Notes: a model not told the origin generated them from the sequence alone. 35,376 bases of DNA from Hyaloperonospora brassicae (GCA_947650285.1 CANTFL010001110.1:1-35376); one strand, 5' to 3'. Counted from the first letter of the stretch, positions 1 to 10,589 are shown. Numbers and translations are program-made.

Positions 1-1309
1 ATCCCCTCATAGTCAGGCGAAGCCACAGCCGTATTCAGAAAGATGACCTGACTTTTTGTAGGCTGCACAGTGAGCACCGATAATTGCCCGAAAGCTGCGA
101 CAATGTGGAGGACGCGTGGAAGACTGGTCGCTTCTTGGAGAAACACAGTGGAATCATCGACAAACGAGGAAAAGAGGTGTCGCTCACCGTGTGTTTCGGG
201 CACCTCGATTCCCTGAATATTACCGTCCTGTGTGATCGCTAACGACAGGACCTCCGCCGCCAGGATGAATAGTAATGGCGCTAGAGGGCAACCCTGCCGA
301 ATTCCCGAAGTAATCTCCACTGGTTGAAAAAGGAATCCATTAACCAAAAATTTAGCTGTGGTAGGCTCATGTAATTTCTGGATCATGTCAATGACAGGAA
401 TTGCAAATCTATACTCTTTCAGGACGTGAAAGAGGAAATTACGTGCCATTGTGTCGTATGCTTTTCAAAGTCCAGCAACAAAATTAATCGGCTACGTTGT
501 GCTTCCAAGTCAGGTTCACCCCGAGCACCTGAGACTGCGGCCAGCATCATCATGACTGTTTTCATCATCTGTAGCCCCTGCACAAAGCCCTGCTGGTTGT
601 CACCGACGGCCTTAGGCAATATTTTTTCAAACCGTGTTGCCATAAGGTTGGCAAATAATTTGTGCCCTGTTTGAATAAGAGATATCGGCCGGTAATCCAT
701 CTCATCGACCGAGTTCATCTTTTTAAGAAGTAAAAAAATGAGGCCCTCTAGGAACGAAGGTGGTGGATCCTTTTCATTAAGTAATTTGTTTCCGAGGATG
801 AACATCGCTGGCGCCAATATTGCCTGATTGTCTTTAAAAATGTCATTATTAACCCCATCAGGCCCCGCCGCCTTGTGCCGATTAAGGCCAGCTATCGCTG
901 CGACCACGTCGTCCAAGCGAATAGGCTGAAGCAAGGAGTAATTTTCAATCACAGTCATTTTCCGAGTCGCCGGAATCGTGACGAATGCATCGAACGCCTG
1001 ACGCATGCGCCACGGTGGTGTATTGTTGTGACTCCGGCCTAAGACGAGCTGCCACTCCGTGGCAAACTTAAAGGCGACTTTGGCATGGCGCGAAAAGACC
1101 TCCCCATAGAGTTGGTGAGGGTTGGCTACCGTTTGACCCCGCTCCCAATCAGAAACGCGCTCGAAATCCCAGCGTAGTCGATCCGTCGTACGCCCAAGTC
1201 GACGTCCCTCTTGAATCATACACTCCTCACGAACAGTCATCCAATGTGCGTGTACGAGTTGCTGTCGACGTGTGAGACCTGCTCGCGTTTGTCGCTGAAT
1301 ATTATCCAC
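1..1309 (-). pseudogene. LINE reverse transcriptase, frameshifted
   Basis: This is the RT domain of the LINE ORF2. The first frame (419-1309) carries the LINE-type segment AAGPDGVNND, then DYRPISL and QQGFVQG, ending just after LLLDFEK. One base appears to be missing near 460-465; the coding sense then continues in another frame to base 1, with [10 protein letters not shown] near 276-309 and the catalytic FVDD near 150-165. Both catalytic-motif aspartates are present. The region upstream of the RT (about 1000-1309) is the usual EN-RT linker. The upstream frame is separated from the endonuclease by further breaks at 1331-1640. It would have copied element RNA at a nicked target. As it stands it cannot give a full-length protein. 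Confidence 0.85.
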
Positions 1310-1635
1310 ATACCTTTTGCGTCGTTCCTCCTAGCGCTTTCGCCTGGTTTTAATTGCAGAAATAAACCGAAGAACATGATCATCCCATGTACGCGTTGAT
1401 GGGTCCCTCCCCACATTCCGATCGATCAGCTCCGACAGCAGTGCCTGCTGCACCCACGCCGGGTGCTGAGAGGAAATAGGGTACTGGACAGGACGACCCT
1501 TGCGACTGTCCGATGCATTCAACGCCCCCCGCCCTAGAACAAGAGACACCCGTTGATGGTCGGAATCGAGGGCTGGCTCGGTCACCTCCACCCATTTCAC
1601 CGTAGACTCCCACCCAAGCGGAACATAAAACCTAT

Positions 1636-2225
1636 CTATTCGGCTACCCCTCGATTTGGTCCAGTATGTAAAAATTCCGTCGGTTCTGGAGGATCTTCGA
1701 CATCGGCCGGGGCCGAAAATATTATGGCGTTTTCGAGCCCGAGTGAAGTGATCAAGTGGCCTAACTGAGAGCTCTCAGGAAGGCCAGTACGCTGGCCACC
1801 CAGGCGGTCAAGTTGTGGACTCTGTACTGAATTAAAATCTCCCGCAAGAGAAAAAAATGCTCCCGGACGGCTGGATGGTTTGGCGCATAAATATTTACCA
1901 GTAGTACATCTCCGATGTCCACGCAGATGACCCGGGAAGTCCATTGTTCAGGATGCCATGGCCGTGCATCGGCTGCTCGACGAGGGTCGAGTAAAATTGC
2001 CACACCCCCAGATTTGTCAGCATCGACACTCCAGTAGGAGAGGGGAGACCCTGGGACATGATGAGGTTGACCCCACCGGCGCTTCCAGGCGTTTTATAAC
2101 CTCGTAGCTAACTCATCACTATTCACATGCGTTTCTTGTAAGCAACGACCAATTGGGCGCTGACTTGTTGGCATTCTTCGCCAGGACTCAAACCAACCGG
2201 CACGTGATTCTGTCGTAAATCCCAT
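1636..2225 (-). pseudogene. LINE AP-like endonuclease domain, broken
   Basis: Pieces of an exonuclease/endonuclease/phosphatase domain lie in three frames. At about 2100-2225 one frame has CLQETHVNSDE, the motif with the catalytic glutamate of AP-type LINE endonucleases. At 1761-2003 follows GGVAILLDPRR, then VLLVNIYAPN. At 1636-1944 another frame has LAGDFNSVQSPQLDR, holding the GDFN metal-site motif. The spacing matches one domain of about 200 residues, with at least two frameshifts and a stop. It lies directly upstream of the RT, as in ORF2 of APE-type LINEs. The enzyme would nick target DNA to prime reverse transcription. The C-terminal SDH motif was not found with confidence; 1331-1600 may hold the eroded end of the domain. 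Confidence 0.8.
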
Positions 2226-2391
2226 CACATTCTGAGTTTCGACTCAAAAAACCTTCTTCTGACGGGAGAATGCTGCACCCCAGTCTGCTAGAGAGCTTTC
2301 AGGTAGTTTAAGCCGATTGTACACGCCATATATATCGACTCGAGCCACAAGTGAAGTCGGCGCAGGGTGCGGACTTCTCATGTAACTGCCC

Positions 2392-3226
2392 TTAGTACTG
2401 AGGTGGACTTTGATCACTCATCTGGGTGATAGAGTGCTCAAAATACGTGTCAGGGATCGTCCAGTCATCCTGAGTGACTATCTTCGTAAAAGCCGAGTGA
2501 TATGCCGGCATGGCTTTCATACCCGCAAAATGACGATGCAGCTGCGACGCAATCCCAGTGTCGTGTGCGGCTTCCTCACCCGTGATAGACTCGATCTCGA
2601 AATTGTATAGCAGCACACAAAGGATTCGACACGCTAATTGCACCTTATGGGGTAAATCACACTGTTGAAGAAGGTCGCCGCCTTCATATGTGCTGTCTAT
2701 TAACCTCCTCCAATCATCCGAACTATCGATGAGAGGCGCCAGTGAGGACCGGGCTATTTGACGCGAAGTCCTTTCCTTCCAAACCATCAAGCCAGCTTTT
2801 AGTGACATGGTCAGACGTGCGGTCCCTATACGCGCCGATACGATCGTACATACATTCCTGGCGCCATACAGCGAACCACGCCAAAAGGGTTGCATCGCTC
2901 AAAACCTACATAAGTTGGCTCTTGGAAGGGAAGCGTCGGACCACGGTGAGAAGACGCCGAGGTTCCATTTCTGTCAACTTGTTCCAGTTACTGTTACTAG
3001 ACCCAACCGTTGAAAACCTGGTAAGTGCTGTCCTTGGCCACTCCGACTCAAGGTCGTGCCACATGTCCTGCCAGGACCGAGAACCTTCAACTAGTAAAGT
3101 GCTGGGCCTCCTGCCGTCTGGGTGCAACAGGCGTTGCGCTCTCGCACCACGTTGATTGCCCAGTGTCGTGGACTGGTGACGAATTACGATGCTGGTATGG
3201 CCACTATCCCCCGACGGCAACACCAA
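2392..3226 (-). other. Unrecognised LINE linker region between OTU and endonuclease
   Basis: Two minus-strand open stretches (2906-3226, 106 codons; 2392-2895, 167 codons) look protein-like and sit where a LINE polyprotein would run between its OTU-like part and its endonuclease. The second begins MQPFWRGSLYG and has a helix-prone middle. I recognise no domain in either. They are most easily read as parts of the same broken ORF1 or ORF2, because strand and order are consistent, but I cannot say to which ORF they belong. The gap 2226-2391 shows nothing further. Confidence 0.4.
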
Positions 3227-3829
3227 CGCCTGTACAGGATTGGTACTGGAAGAAGAAGACCCCTGTGATGGCAGCTCTGGTAGAAATGGTGGAAGGCCGG
3301 TTCTAGCGTTTCTGTCCGCTGGGATACACTCACATTTGTCTCAACGGGATCTGGACCCTGCGACTGCTGGAGATCCGTGTCCCCCAAACAGACATCCGAA
3401 TGAGTCTTCCGCTCGCCCGCTTACGACTTTCATTGATACATGACCTTATCCGATATATGATAGTCCAGCTGCAATCGTTGTTTTTCCGCCGAACTGATCC
3501 GCCGAAGATTTGTCGCCAGTAAGCGGAGCTGGGTGTCCGGTGAGCAAGCGGCCACCGTATTCACCAGGAACTCGAGAAGATCAGGATACCGAGACGCCGC
3601 CGAGCACCTGAGAATTAACTGAATATCTCGGCGCAATGTGTACGTTATGGCACCCGCACCCATTCGGGTCGATGGATCGTTATGCCACCCTCCCAAGCGG
3701 GGTTGAGTGGCAGCACCGACCACTCCTGCCTGACCATCATCTTCTCCTTTCGTTTCCTCATCGCTGATCTCACCTTGCGAAATATCCATGTCCTCACCGC
3801 TGTCATCATCGACCGAGACCACAGAGTCG

Positions 3830-4636
3830 CTAGGTCCAGGTAGCGTGCAGTGAACATAGGCCGAATAGTGGCGGTCTGTGTACCGGAGGATAAGAGGAAA
3901 ATGCAATGGATCCGCTCTTTTGGCTGTCGCAATCCGCTCGACACATTCCGAGACAGTCAAGATGAGCTGCTCCCCTGTCTCAATCACCCTGTTAGCCTGT
4001 GTCATCGAGCTAGTCCGATAGACGCAACAGTGCCAGGGGTGAAGAAAATCACTTGGCTGTCCGACCACGTAGACATCGCGTTGCACAAAATTGGCTGCCG
4101 TAAGAAGCATGGCACTTCCGCCCCAGATATAGTGATCGACTGGCACGACTCGCTTTGTGGCACTGGCAGAGTATTCCTCCAGATACCATTTAAAACTGTT
4201 TGGTCGACTATCGAAGGGACATCGCCATCCAACCGCGCCGTACAGTCATCAGGGTTGTCAGCCGATCCGCATGGTCAAATCGGTCCATGAGGTGGACTTG
4301 ACCCGCGTATTTAATAGCCCGTTTCACACGCTCCGCAGCGCTATGCAATAAACTCTCCATTTGCCCCAAGTCATCGTTGGCCAGCGCTTGTACCACTGCA
4401 AGCGCCAGACAGTGCCCTGTCACCGGAGTGGCGACGGGACGTAACCGCAACACTCGGAGAATCGAATCTTCGGTAAATAATGCCAAGTCGGTCGCAGCGG
4501 GAAGCTTCAAAATCTGCCATTGAAGAATGTCCGCCCCCTGAAGAAGCCGTCGTACTTCAGCACGCTCCTGTTGCCAATTGAGGCGTACCCGGAACATGTG
4601 GCGGTGGACTGTGAAGAATGCGCAGCCGCATCTCAA
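3830..4636 (-). pseudogene. OTU-like cysteine protease domain inside the LINE, frameshifted
   Basis: The first frame (4208-4636) carries PVTGHCLALAVVQALA with the cysteine at residue 76 (about 4409-4411). This corresponds to the DGNCL-type block of OTU proteases that holds the catalytic cysteine. After a break at about 4150-4208 the next frame (3430-4146) has DHYIWGGSAMLLTAANF, like the conserved WGG block of OTU folds, and then PLILRYTDRHYSAYVH with the histidine at about 3868-3870, which fits the catalytic His block. Cys, WGG and His blocks occur in OTU order and spacing. The tail after the His is acidic and low-complexity. OTU domains are known in some retrotransposons, for example Dualen/RandI LINEs; they may cut element polyprotein or ubiquitin, but the substrate is unknown. 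The assignment is from motifs only. Confidence 0.6.
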
Positions 4637-4714
4637 AACACTGAACAGGTCCCGATCGGGAACCGACTCACCCTCGGCAACCCTCTCCTCGCCTCCCCGC
4701 GGAGTAATATCCTC

Positions 4715-5944
4715 CTACGCCATCGTTACTGTACCACCCAACGCCGCATCCGAAGCTGCGTGGACTGCGAACTGGTTGGGCATAGTAGCCCTACGGTTAC
4801 CGACCGCGTTACCGGCCCCACGCCGGTTCGTGCGATCACGGCGTGACACCGTGACCCAGAGCAGTTTCGGCGCTGGAGTGGGTACGACAGCAGGACTTCC
4901 CGTGAGAGCCGGGTAAAAAGCCTCGCCGCCGCTGATACGTGAGCTGGCAACCCGCACACTTGGCGCACAAGCAGGTGAGAGACCTTGGTCTGGCGCGCGG
5001 ACGTGTACCTCGGGTGGCTGAACCGACGATTCTGCCTCCCTATCCGCTTGGCCCTGCAGGCAGATACGTTGAGTTGCCACAGCCTTCATTTCTTTGAAGC
5101 TGTGAAATGGAACAGCGAGATCCTCGATAGCCAATACTTCCCGTTCTGATACAAGCACACACCCCTGACCCTGTAATTGTTCGTCAAAATAACCACATCG
5201 TGATATGGGGTGGCCAAGAGTTCCGCACCCCAAGCGCTGCAGCCTCCGCCCTACCGCAGGATGCTTGAGGACGATGTAGGTACCGCACCAGCCAATGCGC
5301 ACGATTCCGCGAAGGAACTCGGGGCAACCGGCCATCTGGAACGTTAGTCTCCATACCGTGGAGGTGCGAGAGTTAGGTGTGCACGCGTCTAAGCTTTCCA
5401 GCTCCACCTCAGCGCTAATATGTTCTGTGTAAAATGCGGCAAGCCGCCCGATGTCCAAGAAACGTGTGACGTTATACAGCAATACGACGTATTCGGTAAC
5501 CTTCTCTAGTCGTGTGCCATCGGATCCAACCTGTATATTCCACACCGACCCCGCGCACGGAGCATGCGGATTGCGCAGCTGATACAGTTGGCGTCTGAAG
5601 GGGACCACCGTGCTCTGGAATTTTTTCGCCGCAGCTCGGGTAAAGAAAAAGAGATGGATGGTCCGTTGACCCTTGTTGTACCTTATAGTCTTAATTTGAC
5701 TCAGCATCAAACGGAGGTCCTCTAGGTTCACTTTTAATCCTTCCGCCGCCAGCAATACGTCTTCTTTTAACGCTTGAGTATGCTGTCTGCTTGCGGCGAT
5801 TGTTCCAGATCCATCCAGAGAAAACGACAGTTCCCCTTCCACCTGCAGCTGGATTGTAGTCAGGAATCGTAAGCGGTCCTTCGCAGTAAAAATTCTATTA
5901 AGAAAATGAGGCAGATACCGGCTGACGATATGCCCCTCTGCCAA
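4715..5944 (-). pseudogene. LINE ORF1 (gag-like) with degenerate zinc knuckle
   Basis: This is the longest intact piece of the element, 409 codons. The N-terminal two thirds is a mixed alpha/beta region. About two thirds along is QRLGCGTLGHPISRCGY, which matches the C-terminal half of a CCHC zinc knuckle (GC..LGH....C); the first cysteine seems replaced by arginine. Downstream is a low-complexity Pro/Ser/Arg tail ending at 4715. ORF1 proteins of LINEs bind element RNA and form the RNP. The piece is preceded by another part of the same ORF (5960-6310) in a different frame. The start at 5944 is only the first ATG of the open stretch, not a real initiation site. Confidence 0.65.
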
Positions 5945-5959
5945 ACCCTGAATGATTTT

Positions 5960-6900
5960 TCACTCATCGTCGCTTCCATTTCGGAGGCGCGGACCCGACC
6001 TGTCGCGACCCGTAGACGCACGGATTGCCCTCAGCCTTTTAGTTTCCTCCGCCTCATACTTGGATGGATTGGACATAAACATTTGGTAGTGTTCCGTCCT
6101 TGGGCCGGTGGCAGCATATTGACCGGACGCCCGAATACCCGTGACTTTTGCAGCCCATTGATTCAGGACAGGTTTCCTCGCCCACTTGACTTCGCTGTTC
6201 ATACTCTCGAGAATGGTCGACAGAGACCATGTAGAGTTGTACAAATCCCGACACATGCCCCGGGCGTAATTACTCCATTGTACATAAGAGCACCCATCCA
6301 CGACGCTCACTTCTTCAAAAGTCCGAGACGCTGAGCCGACTCAGCCCCTTCCTACTTCGGGTCCCGCTGCTTCTGCGGCGGTACTCGATCGGGTGGGATG
6401 TTGAGCGCCGCCATCTCAGCCTCAAACAAAGACGCCACAGTGACTTTCCACGCCTCCCGTTGAACCGCCGTTGGAGCGGATAGAAGTTCAGCCGTCACCG
6501 CCGCAAATACCTGCTCGTCACTCATTTGCAGAGGTGGAGCGATCACCGTCCCACTTGGACCGGTCATGTCCGCGCTCCGCTGCGTTTGCAGAGGGGTCCT
6601 CGCTCCTACACCGCCGCGTGCTGATCTCGTGGGGGTCGGGCCCCTCGAGTCAGGCATCGCCATCTCGCTAGGCTCTGTCGTCGATAGGCCGCCCAATGGT
6701 GAACACCTCTCCCTGTTCGCTTGAAGAGTCGCACTGAGAAGAGGTTCCACCCCCTCACGTGGATGATCCCCCGAAGGGACCTCCTTCCCGGTATTGAGAA
6801 CACCGTCCGAGGATCCGCTGAAGATCTGCGGGCTGCGGCTGGGGGAACTGTCCTCTTCGCCGCCGCGGCGCCGCGTCGAGGGCTCCACCCCCCTGCCCAC
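5960..6900 (-). pseudogene. LINE ORF1 N-terminal leader, broken
   Basis: Two minus-strand stretches (6352-6900 and 5960-6310) precede the gag-like ORF. The first is rich in Ser, Pro, Gly and Arg (SPSRSPQIFSGSSDG) and then becomes helical (MSDEQVFAAVTAELL, WKVTVASLFEAEMAAL), a disordered leader leading into a folded or coiled part. The second starts near MSVVDGCSYVQWSNYARGMC and ends in a basic, acidic-capped tail. A frame change near 6310-6352 separates them. No known domain is recognised. Function is inferred only from position upstream of ORF1. The DNA from about 6900 to 7015 is GC-rich and could be the element's 5' UTR. Confidence 0.5.
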
Positions 6901-7330
6901 GACCCCCCGGGTCTGGAGGAAACGGCTCTTGTGGAGCCCCCCCCCAACCCCTACACCTCCAGTGGAATCTTAGATCGAGACAGGATCACCACCCGCCGCT
7001 TTCGGTGACGCTCTCGCTAGAACGGACTAACTGCGGCTAGCCCGGGTCCTCAGTCAAATCTGCCCCGTGTGCGGCGATTTGAAGAGTGATCTGAAGGATG
7101 TTACACCTCCGCCACAGAGTCATATCGCACCACCTGGTCCCAGATGTGTCTTGGCAATCATATCTATCTACGACTCGTCCCAGATTCGTCCATTGTAATC
7201 ATCGTTTTCTGCTCCTCGTCCCAAATCATTCAATGTCCCTCTTTTATAGGCAAGATTTCTTTGGCTTCCCCGGCGGCTCAAGGCACGCGTGGTTCAAGGA
7301 CATTGAAGACCAATCTTGGATTGATGGCCA

Positions 7331-8012
7331 AGATCGAGAAGGGCGATCTCGGACAATCTGGTCCGAATCGATCAAGCACTCACACTTAACTCGACTGCCA
7401 GGGTAGCAGCAACAGCGGAAAAGGAATGGACACAAAATTGAGGGACGGATAAAGTGGTTAGAAGATCTCGACAAGGAGTTCAAGACAAGACCGAGCAAGA
7501 TCGAAGCGATCTACAAGGCAGATTGGCACGTTTCATTTTGGCGAAACAAGAAACCTATCTGGATCAAGCTGCGCACTTACGACAAGATCGGCCGATTCCA
7601 AGACCAGATCGAACCGATCCCAAGGCAAGATCGACGCAAGATTATTATTTGATGAGTAAAGATTTCCGCGCAGCAAAGACCCCGACCCCGAAGATAAATC
7701 GAGATCGGTGTGATCCAAGATCAAGATCGCGACGTTTCCAAATAAAAATTGCCGTGACTCAAGATCCAGATCGCAGAACCCCATTTCGTGTTGTGAAGAT
7801 TCTCGCATCGAAAGTGAACTCTCAACTCCAAACCCTCAGCGAGATCGACATCTCCCAAGGCCATTACGAAGAGCTCAAGCCAGCTCAGCCGACGAGTACA
7901 CAAGGTGAGCACAAGGCTATACAACAAGGCACGGATCGGAGTACCCCCTTCGTGAGTCGGCAAGTCTTGGTAAGTGGAAGATCGACCCTCACACAAGCGA
8001 TTTCGTGAGATC
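7331..8012. repeat. GATC-dense tract of unknown origin
   Basis: By eye I count 21 GATC tetramers between 7331 and 8012, where two or three would be expected by chance. They mostly occur as AGATCG or AGATCC. The spacing is irregular, so this is not a clean tandem repeat. A plus-strand open frame (7454-8008) crosses it and reads as an Arg/Asp-rich peptide purely because of the GATC content; I do not call it a gene. The tract lies between the LINE 5' end and the 60-bp inverted repeat. The preceding 7016-7330 shows no recognisable gene. Confidence 0.5.
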
Positions 8013-8027
8013 TACTTTACCACAACA

Positions 8028-8087
8028 CAGCCTTGGGTTCAGTCAACACAAGGTCTTACCAGTCGTCTGGTAAGAGCGTGCCCCGTT
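8028..8087 (+). repeat. 60-bp inverted repeat, left arm, built of two hairpins
   Basis: This arm matches the reverse complement of 8705-8764 at 57 of 60 positions by eye. It contains two hairpins in tandem. The first is near 8031-8053 (CCTTGGGTT, loop CAGTC, AACACAAGG; one stem base differs from the right arm, where pairing is perfect). The second is at 8054-8075 (TCTTACCAG, loop TCGT, CTGGTAAGA), a perfect 9-bp stem. Together the two arms enclose 617 bp. No target-site duplication is evident outside the arms. Confidence 0.8.
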
Positions 8088-8704
8088 TCGTTCGACGTGT
8101 CTCGGACAGCCTCAAATTACCTCCAGTGGCCATCTATACGCCCCGCCAGTTCTGCAGCCACGTCTTCTTCTCCTTCTCCACCCTGATCGTTGACTCCATC
8201 GGCTATAAGTCCCACTGCGACGTCCGTGGAATGCTTTAGACCGACGTCTGATGATTGGTGGATGAGATCTGGAGACGGCGGGAGGGACGACCGAGAAAAG
8301 AGAAGAAACAGGAGCAATACCGGTGAACGCGCCGTGAAACAGTCGACGTAACGACATGCACATGTAGCGATTGCTGCTCGTGTGCAAGGGCAGTGCCCTG
8401 AGGAGGCTATCAACAAATTGGGACTGCAGTACGTTAAAAAACCGGAGTGTCCTACTTATCTTAGACCAGTTTCTATTGAAGTTCAATAAAAAGTTGAATT
8501 TTCTTGACCTTTTTTGGTATTTTTTAAATAAGCCTAATGGATAGCCTAACCGTAACACAGGGTTTTAGACAAACACCTATATATTTTTACGATCTTCCAG
8601 AAAATTCACGTATTCATCTTAGGTTAGTACTGTACTTCGGGCAGCCGATCTGTCCTGCGCCAGCGGTACGCTAATGTGGCACGGAGTTTCACCGTGAAGG
8701 CTGT

Positions 8705-8764
8705 AACGGGGTACGCTCTTACTAGACGACTGGTAAGACCTTGTGTTGACTGAACACAAGGCTG
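8705..8764 (-). repeat. 60-bp inverted repeat, right arm, built of two hairpins
   Basis: Inverted copy of 8028-8087 with three differences. On the plus strand it reads AACGGGGTACGCTC, then the second hairpin (here with one stem mismatch, CTTACTAGACGACTGGTAAG), then CCTTGTGTT-GACTG-AACACAAGG, a perfect 9-bp stem with a 5-nt loop. In each arm a different one of the two hairpins is perfect, so the structure is kept while single bases have drifted. The enclosed 8088-8704 contains no recognisable protein. Confidence 0.8.
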
Positions 8765-8907
8765 CTTACTCCCAACGTCACGTACACGTGGTGTGAGAAG
8801 TGTTGGAAATGCCTGTTTAGAAACGTTTCTGTCAGTCATAGTCTTAGCAGGTTCAACTGCAAGAACATGTGACAGTGACACCTGATTGGTTGAGTCCACC
8901 AACATCT

Positions 8908-8967
8908 TGACAGATGGTGAGACGAGGCTACGACCGGTGACAGATGGTGCGATGAGAGCACGACGTA
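8908..8967. repeat. Imperfect 30-bp direct repeat, two units
   Basis: TGACAGATGGTGAGACGAGG at 8908 recurs 30 bp on as TGACAGATGGTGCGATGAGA at 8938. A more degenerate third match (ACCAGATGGCGGGACGAGG) begins near 8997. No gene is recognised here. Confidence 0.45.
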
Positions 8968-9118
8968 GACAGGTGTCGTGACAGGATGTTGACGGACCAG
9001 ATGGCGGGACGAGGTGGCGGCATGACCGTTGAGCGACATGGCGGCGTCTTATGAAGATGAGCAGGAGGACGGACGCAATCATGTTATGGTCAAGTTGCAG
9101 TGCATGTTTATATTATGG

Positions 9119-9336
9119 TGTTAGCGAACGAAGATAACACACTAATATATTCACTTCTACTTCTACCTCTTCGCACACAAGTGCATTAAACCACTCACGC
9201 AGTTTCCAACAAGAAGAAGCACAGCGAAGTAAACAGAACCCGGAAGCTTCGTGTAAGAGAAAAAGTAGAACTGTATTTGATATAGTTATGTTTTTTGAAT
9301 AAACCGTCTTTATCTTAATCTAACTATAGTAAACTA
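9119..9336 (+). repeat. Possible solo LTR or LTR fragment
   Basis: The segment begins TGTTAGCGAACG and ends near CTACA, has an AATAAA at 9298-9303 followed by an AT-rich stretch, and stands out from its flanks in composition. These are features of a short LTR. Against it, no second copy exists in the window and I find no target-site duplication. The left edge also forms an imperfect hairpin (GTGTTA ... TAACAC). I cannot tell a solo LTR from other AT-rich repeat DNA. Confidence 0.22.
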
Positions 9337-9404
9337 CAATCTCCTATGTGGGTTTCTTGCTCACCACCCATTGCGCGCGCCCAGCAGCGAATGGTGATTA
9401 ATTC

Positions 9405-9720
9405 GGTTGATGTAGCGTATACATCAACCAATATGTGGATTACCCAAGAACATTACCCTCTGGGGTAATATTCCGCCAACATCACCTCTTCTCGAGTAAT
9501 GTTGTTAAATATTATTTAAATGAAGAATATGCAAAAATTGATACATTAGTATCAATTTCATGTAACGGGCTCATCCCGTTACAATCGCCGAGAGCAAAGT
9601 CGCAACTCGTGAAAGAGGTTGTCATCTGCATCTCTTACAGCAAGAGAATCGACACGGATCACGTATTGACCGATGAGATGTTCTATCACTAGCGAGGATA
9701 AGTGTTGTTGCGCCAACAAC
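9405..9720. repeat. String of seven short perfect hairpins
   Basis: Perfect inverted repeats with tiny loops follow each other: 9405-9414/9420-9429 (10-bp stem), 9452-9458/9463-9469 (7), 9505-9510/9514-9519 (6), 9535-9544/9549-9558 (10, loop ATTA), 9561-9569/9575-9583 (9, loop CTCAT), 9631-9636/9642-9647 (6), 9704-9710/9714-9720 (7, loop CGC). Loops are 3-5 nt. A plus-strand 85-codon open frame (9435-9692) crosses the string but resembles no protein I know. The DNA is more AT-rich than the genes to the right. Confidence 0.75.
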
Positions 9721-10589
9721 GACCTTTATCGCAATGGTGTGAGCCTGTAAGAAGTGTGCCCCATTACATCAGAGGTGATTCTAGAACGAGCTTGTCAGCT
9801 AGCTTTGTCTGATCGTCTCTTTTTGTGATCCGGTCTACTTTAGAAACGGGTCACTCAATGTGCGACGCTCGCATGCCACCTGCACGACATATGCGCTTAC
9901 TTGTTCTTACCGCTAGTGAGAATGTCATAGAACGTAATGGCTAGATTGCAATAGGTAATGGCTAGAGTGCAGTAGGTCTGGACAACTATAAGGGAATAAC
10001 AGCTTCCCAGTAACGTCCACCAAGCAGGAGACTCGATACGTCGAGAGGGTGCAACTTGTACACAACAAAAGCTATGCGTACATTGTCCTACTTGACGGTC
10101 ACACCGCCCAACCTCGCATACGCGTACCGATCGATCGCTTCGCTGCAAAACGCAAGACATGTGAATACATATTCTAATGTGTGCGGTTTGCACAACCTCA
10201 TTCGCAATCAAGACGTCGCAAGAAAGCTCCATTCAGCACCAAGACCTATCTGTACCCGTCGACGTGCTCAATAACGGCTCAGCACAAGAAAACCCCTCGC
10301 ATCCGAGGCGGTCAATCGGTCAATCGGTCAACCCGGTGCGAAAGCTTTTGATGTCCCAAAACGGCGCTTGTCACAATCGCTGCTGCACAAAAGACTATTT
10401 CCTCTGATCCGCCGGCACATGTGGGAGCCTGAGGGACGTACTCAGACCCGCCGAAAGCCCGCGACCTCGAGCCCAATTTTATCCAATACCACGGAACCAG
10501 TTGTGCTGAAAAAACGGGTGGCTCTCGCCGAGCTGTGCTGCGCTGCGCCGGCAGTCGCTCCGCAGTCGACTGGGCCACAATTCGTCAAG
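9721..10589. other. Non-coding stretch upstream of TCTP
   Basis: I see no gene in these 870 bases. They should hold the TCTP promoter and 5' leader. A threefold 8-bp repeat (CGGTCAAT) occurs at 10309-10332. An open frame runs into the TCTP frame from 10368, but its residues are not TCTP-like and it probably is leader or an intron. A loose Inr-like CCTCATTCGCAATC lies at about 10196-10209; I do not claim it as a start site. Confidence 0.4.

Larger units (their letters stand above)
1..6950 (-). mobile_element. Decayed non-LTR (LINE) retrotransposon, cut off by the left edge
   Basis: Reading the minus strand from about 6950 down to 1, I see in order a proline/arginine-rich leader, a gag-like ORF1 with a zinc-knuckle remnant, an OTU-like protease region, an unrecognised linker, an endonuclease/exonuclease/phosphatase (AP-type) domain and a reverse transcriptase. 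This order is that of an APE-type LINE. Every domain is split by stops and frameshifts, so the copy is dead. The 3' end (rest of RT, possible RNase H, 3' UTR, poly-A tail) lies outside the window. The 5' edge is an estimate from where coding-like sequence ends; no target duplication can be tested. No LTRs flank it, which argues against an LTR element. The family call rests on RT and EN motifs; the clade (L1/Tx1-like or other) is not determined. Confidence 0.88.

Noticed and set aside
7454..8008. 184-codon Arg/Asp-rich plus-strand frame
   Set aside because: The composition is dictated by the GATC repeats; no gag or other domain can be seen.
9435..9692. 85-codon plus-strand frame over the hairpin string
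   Set aside because: No recognisable family, and the palindromes explain the sequence better than coding.
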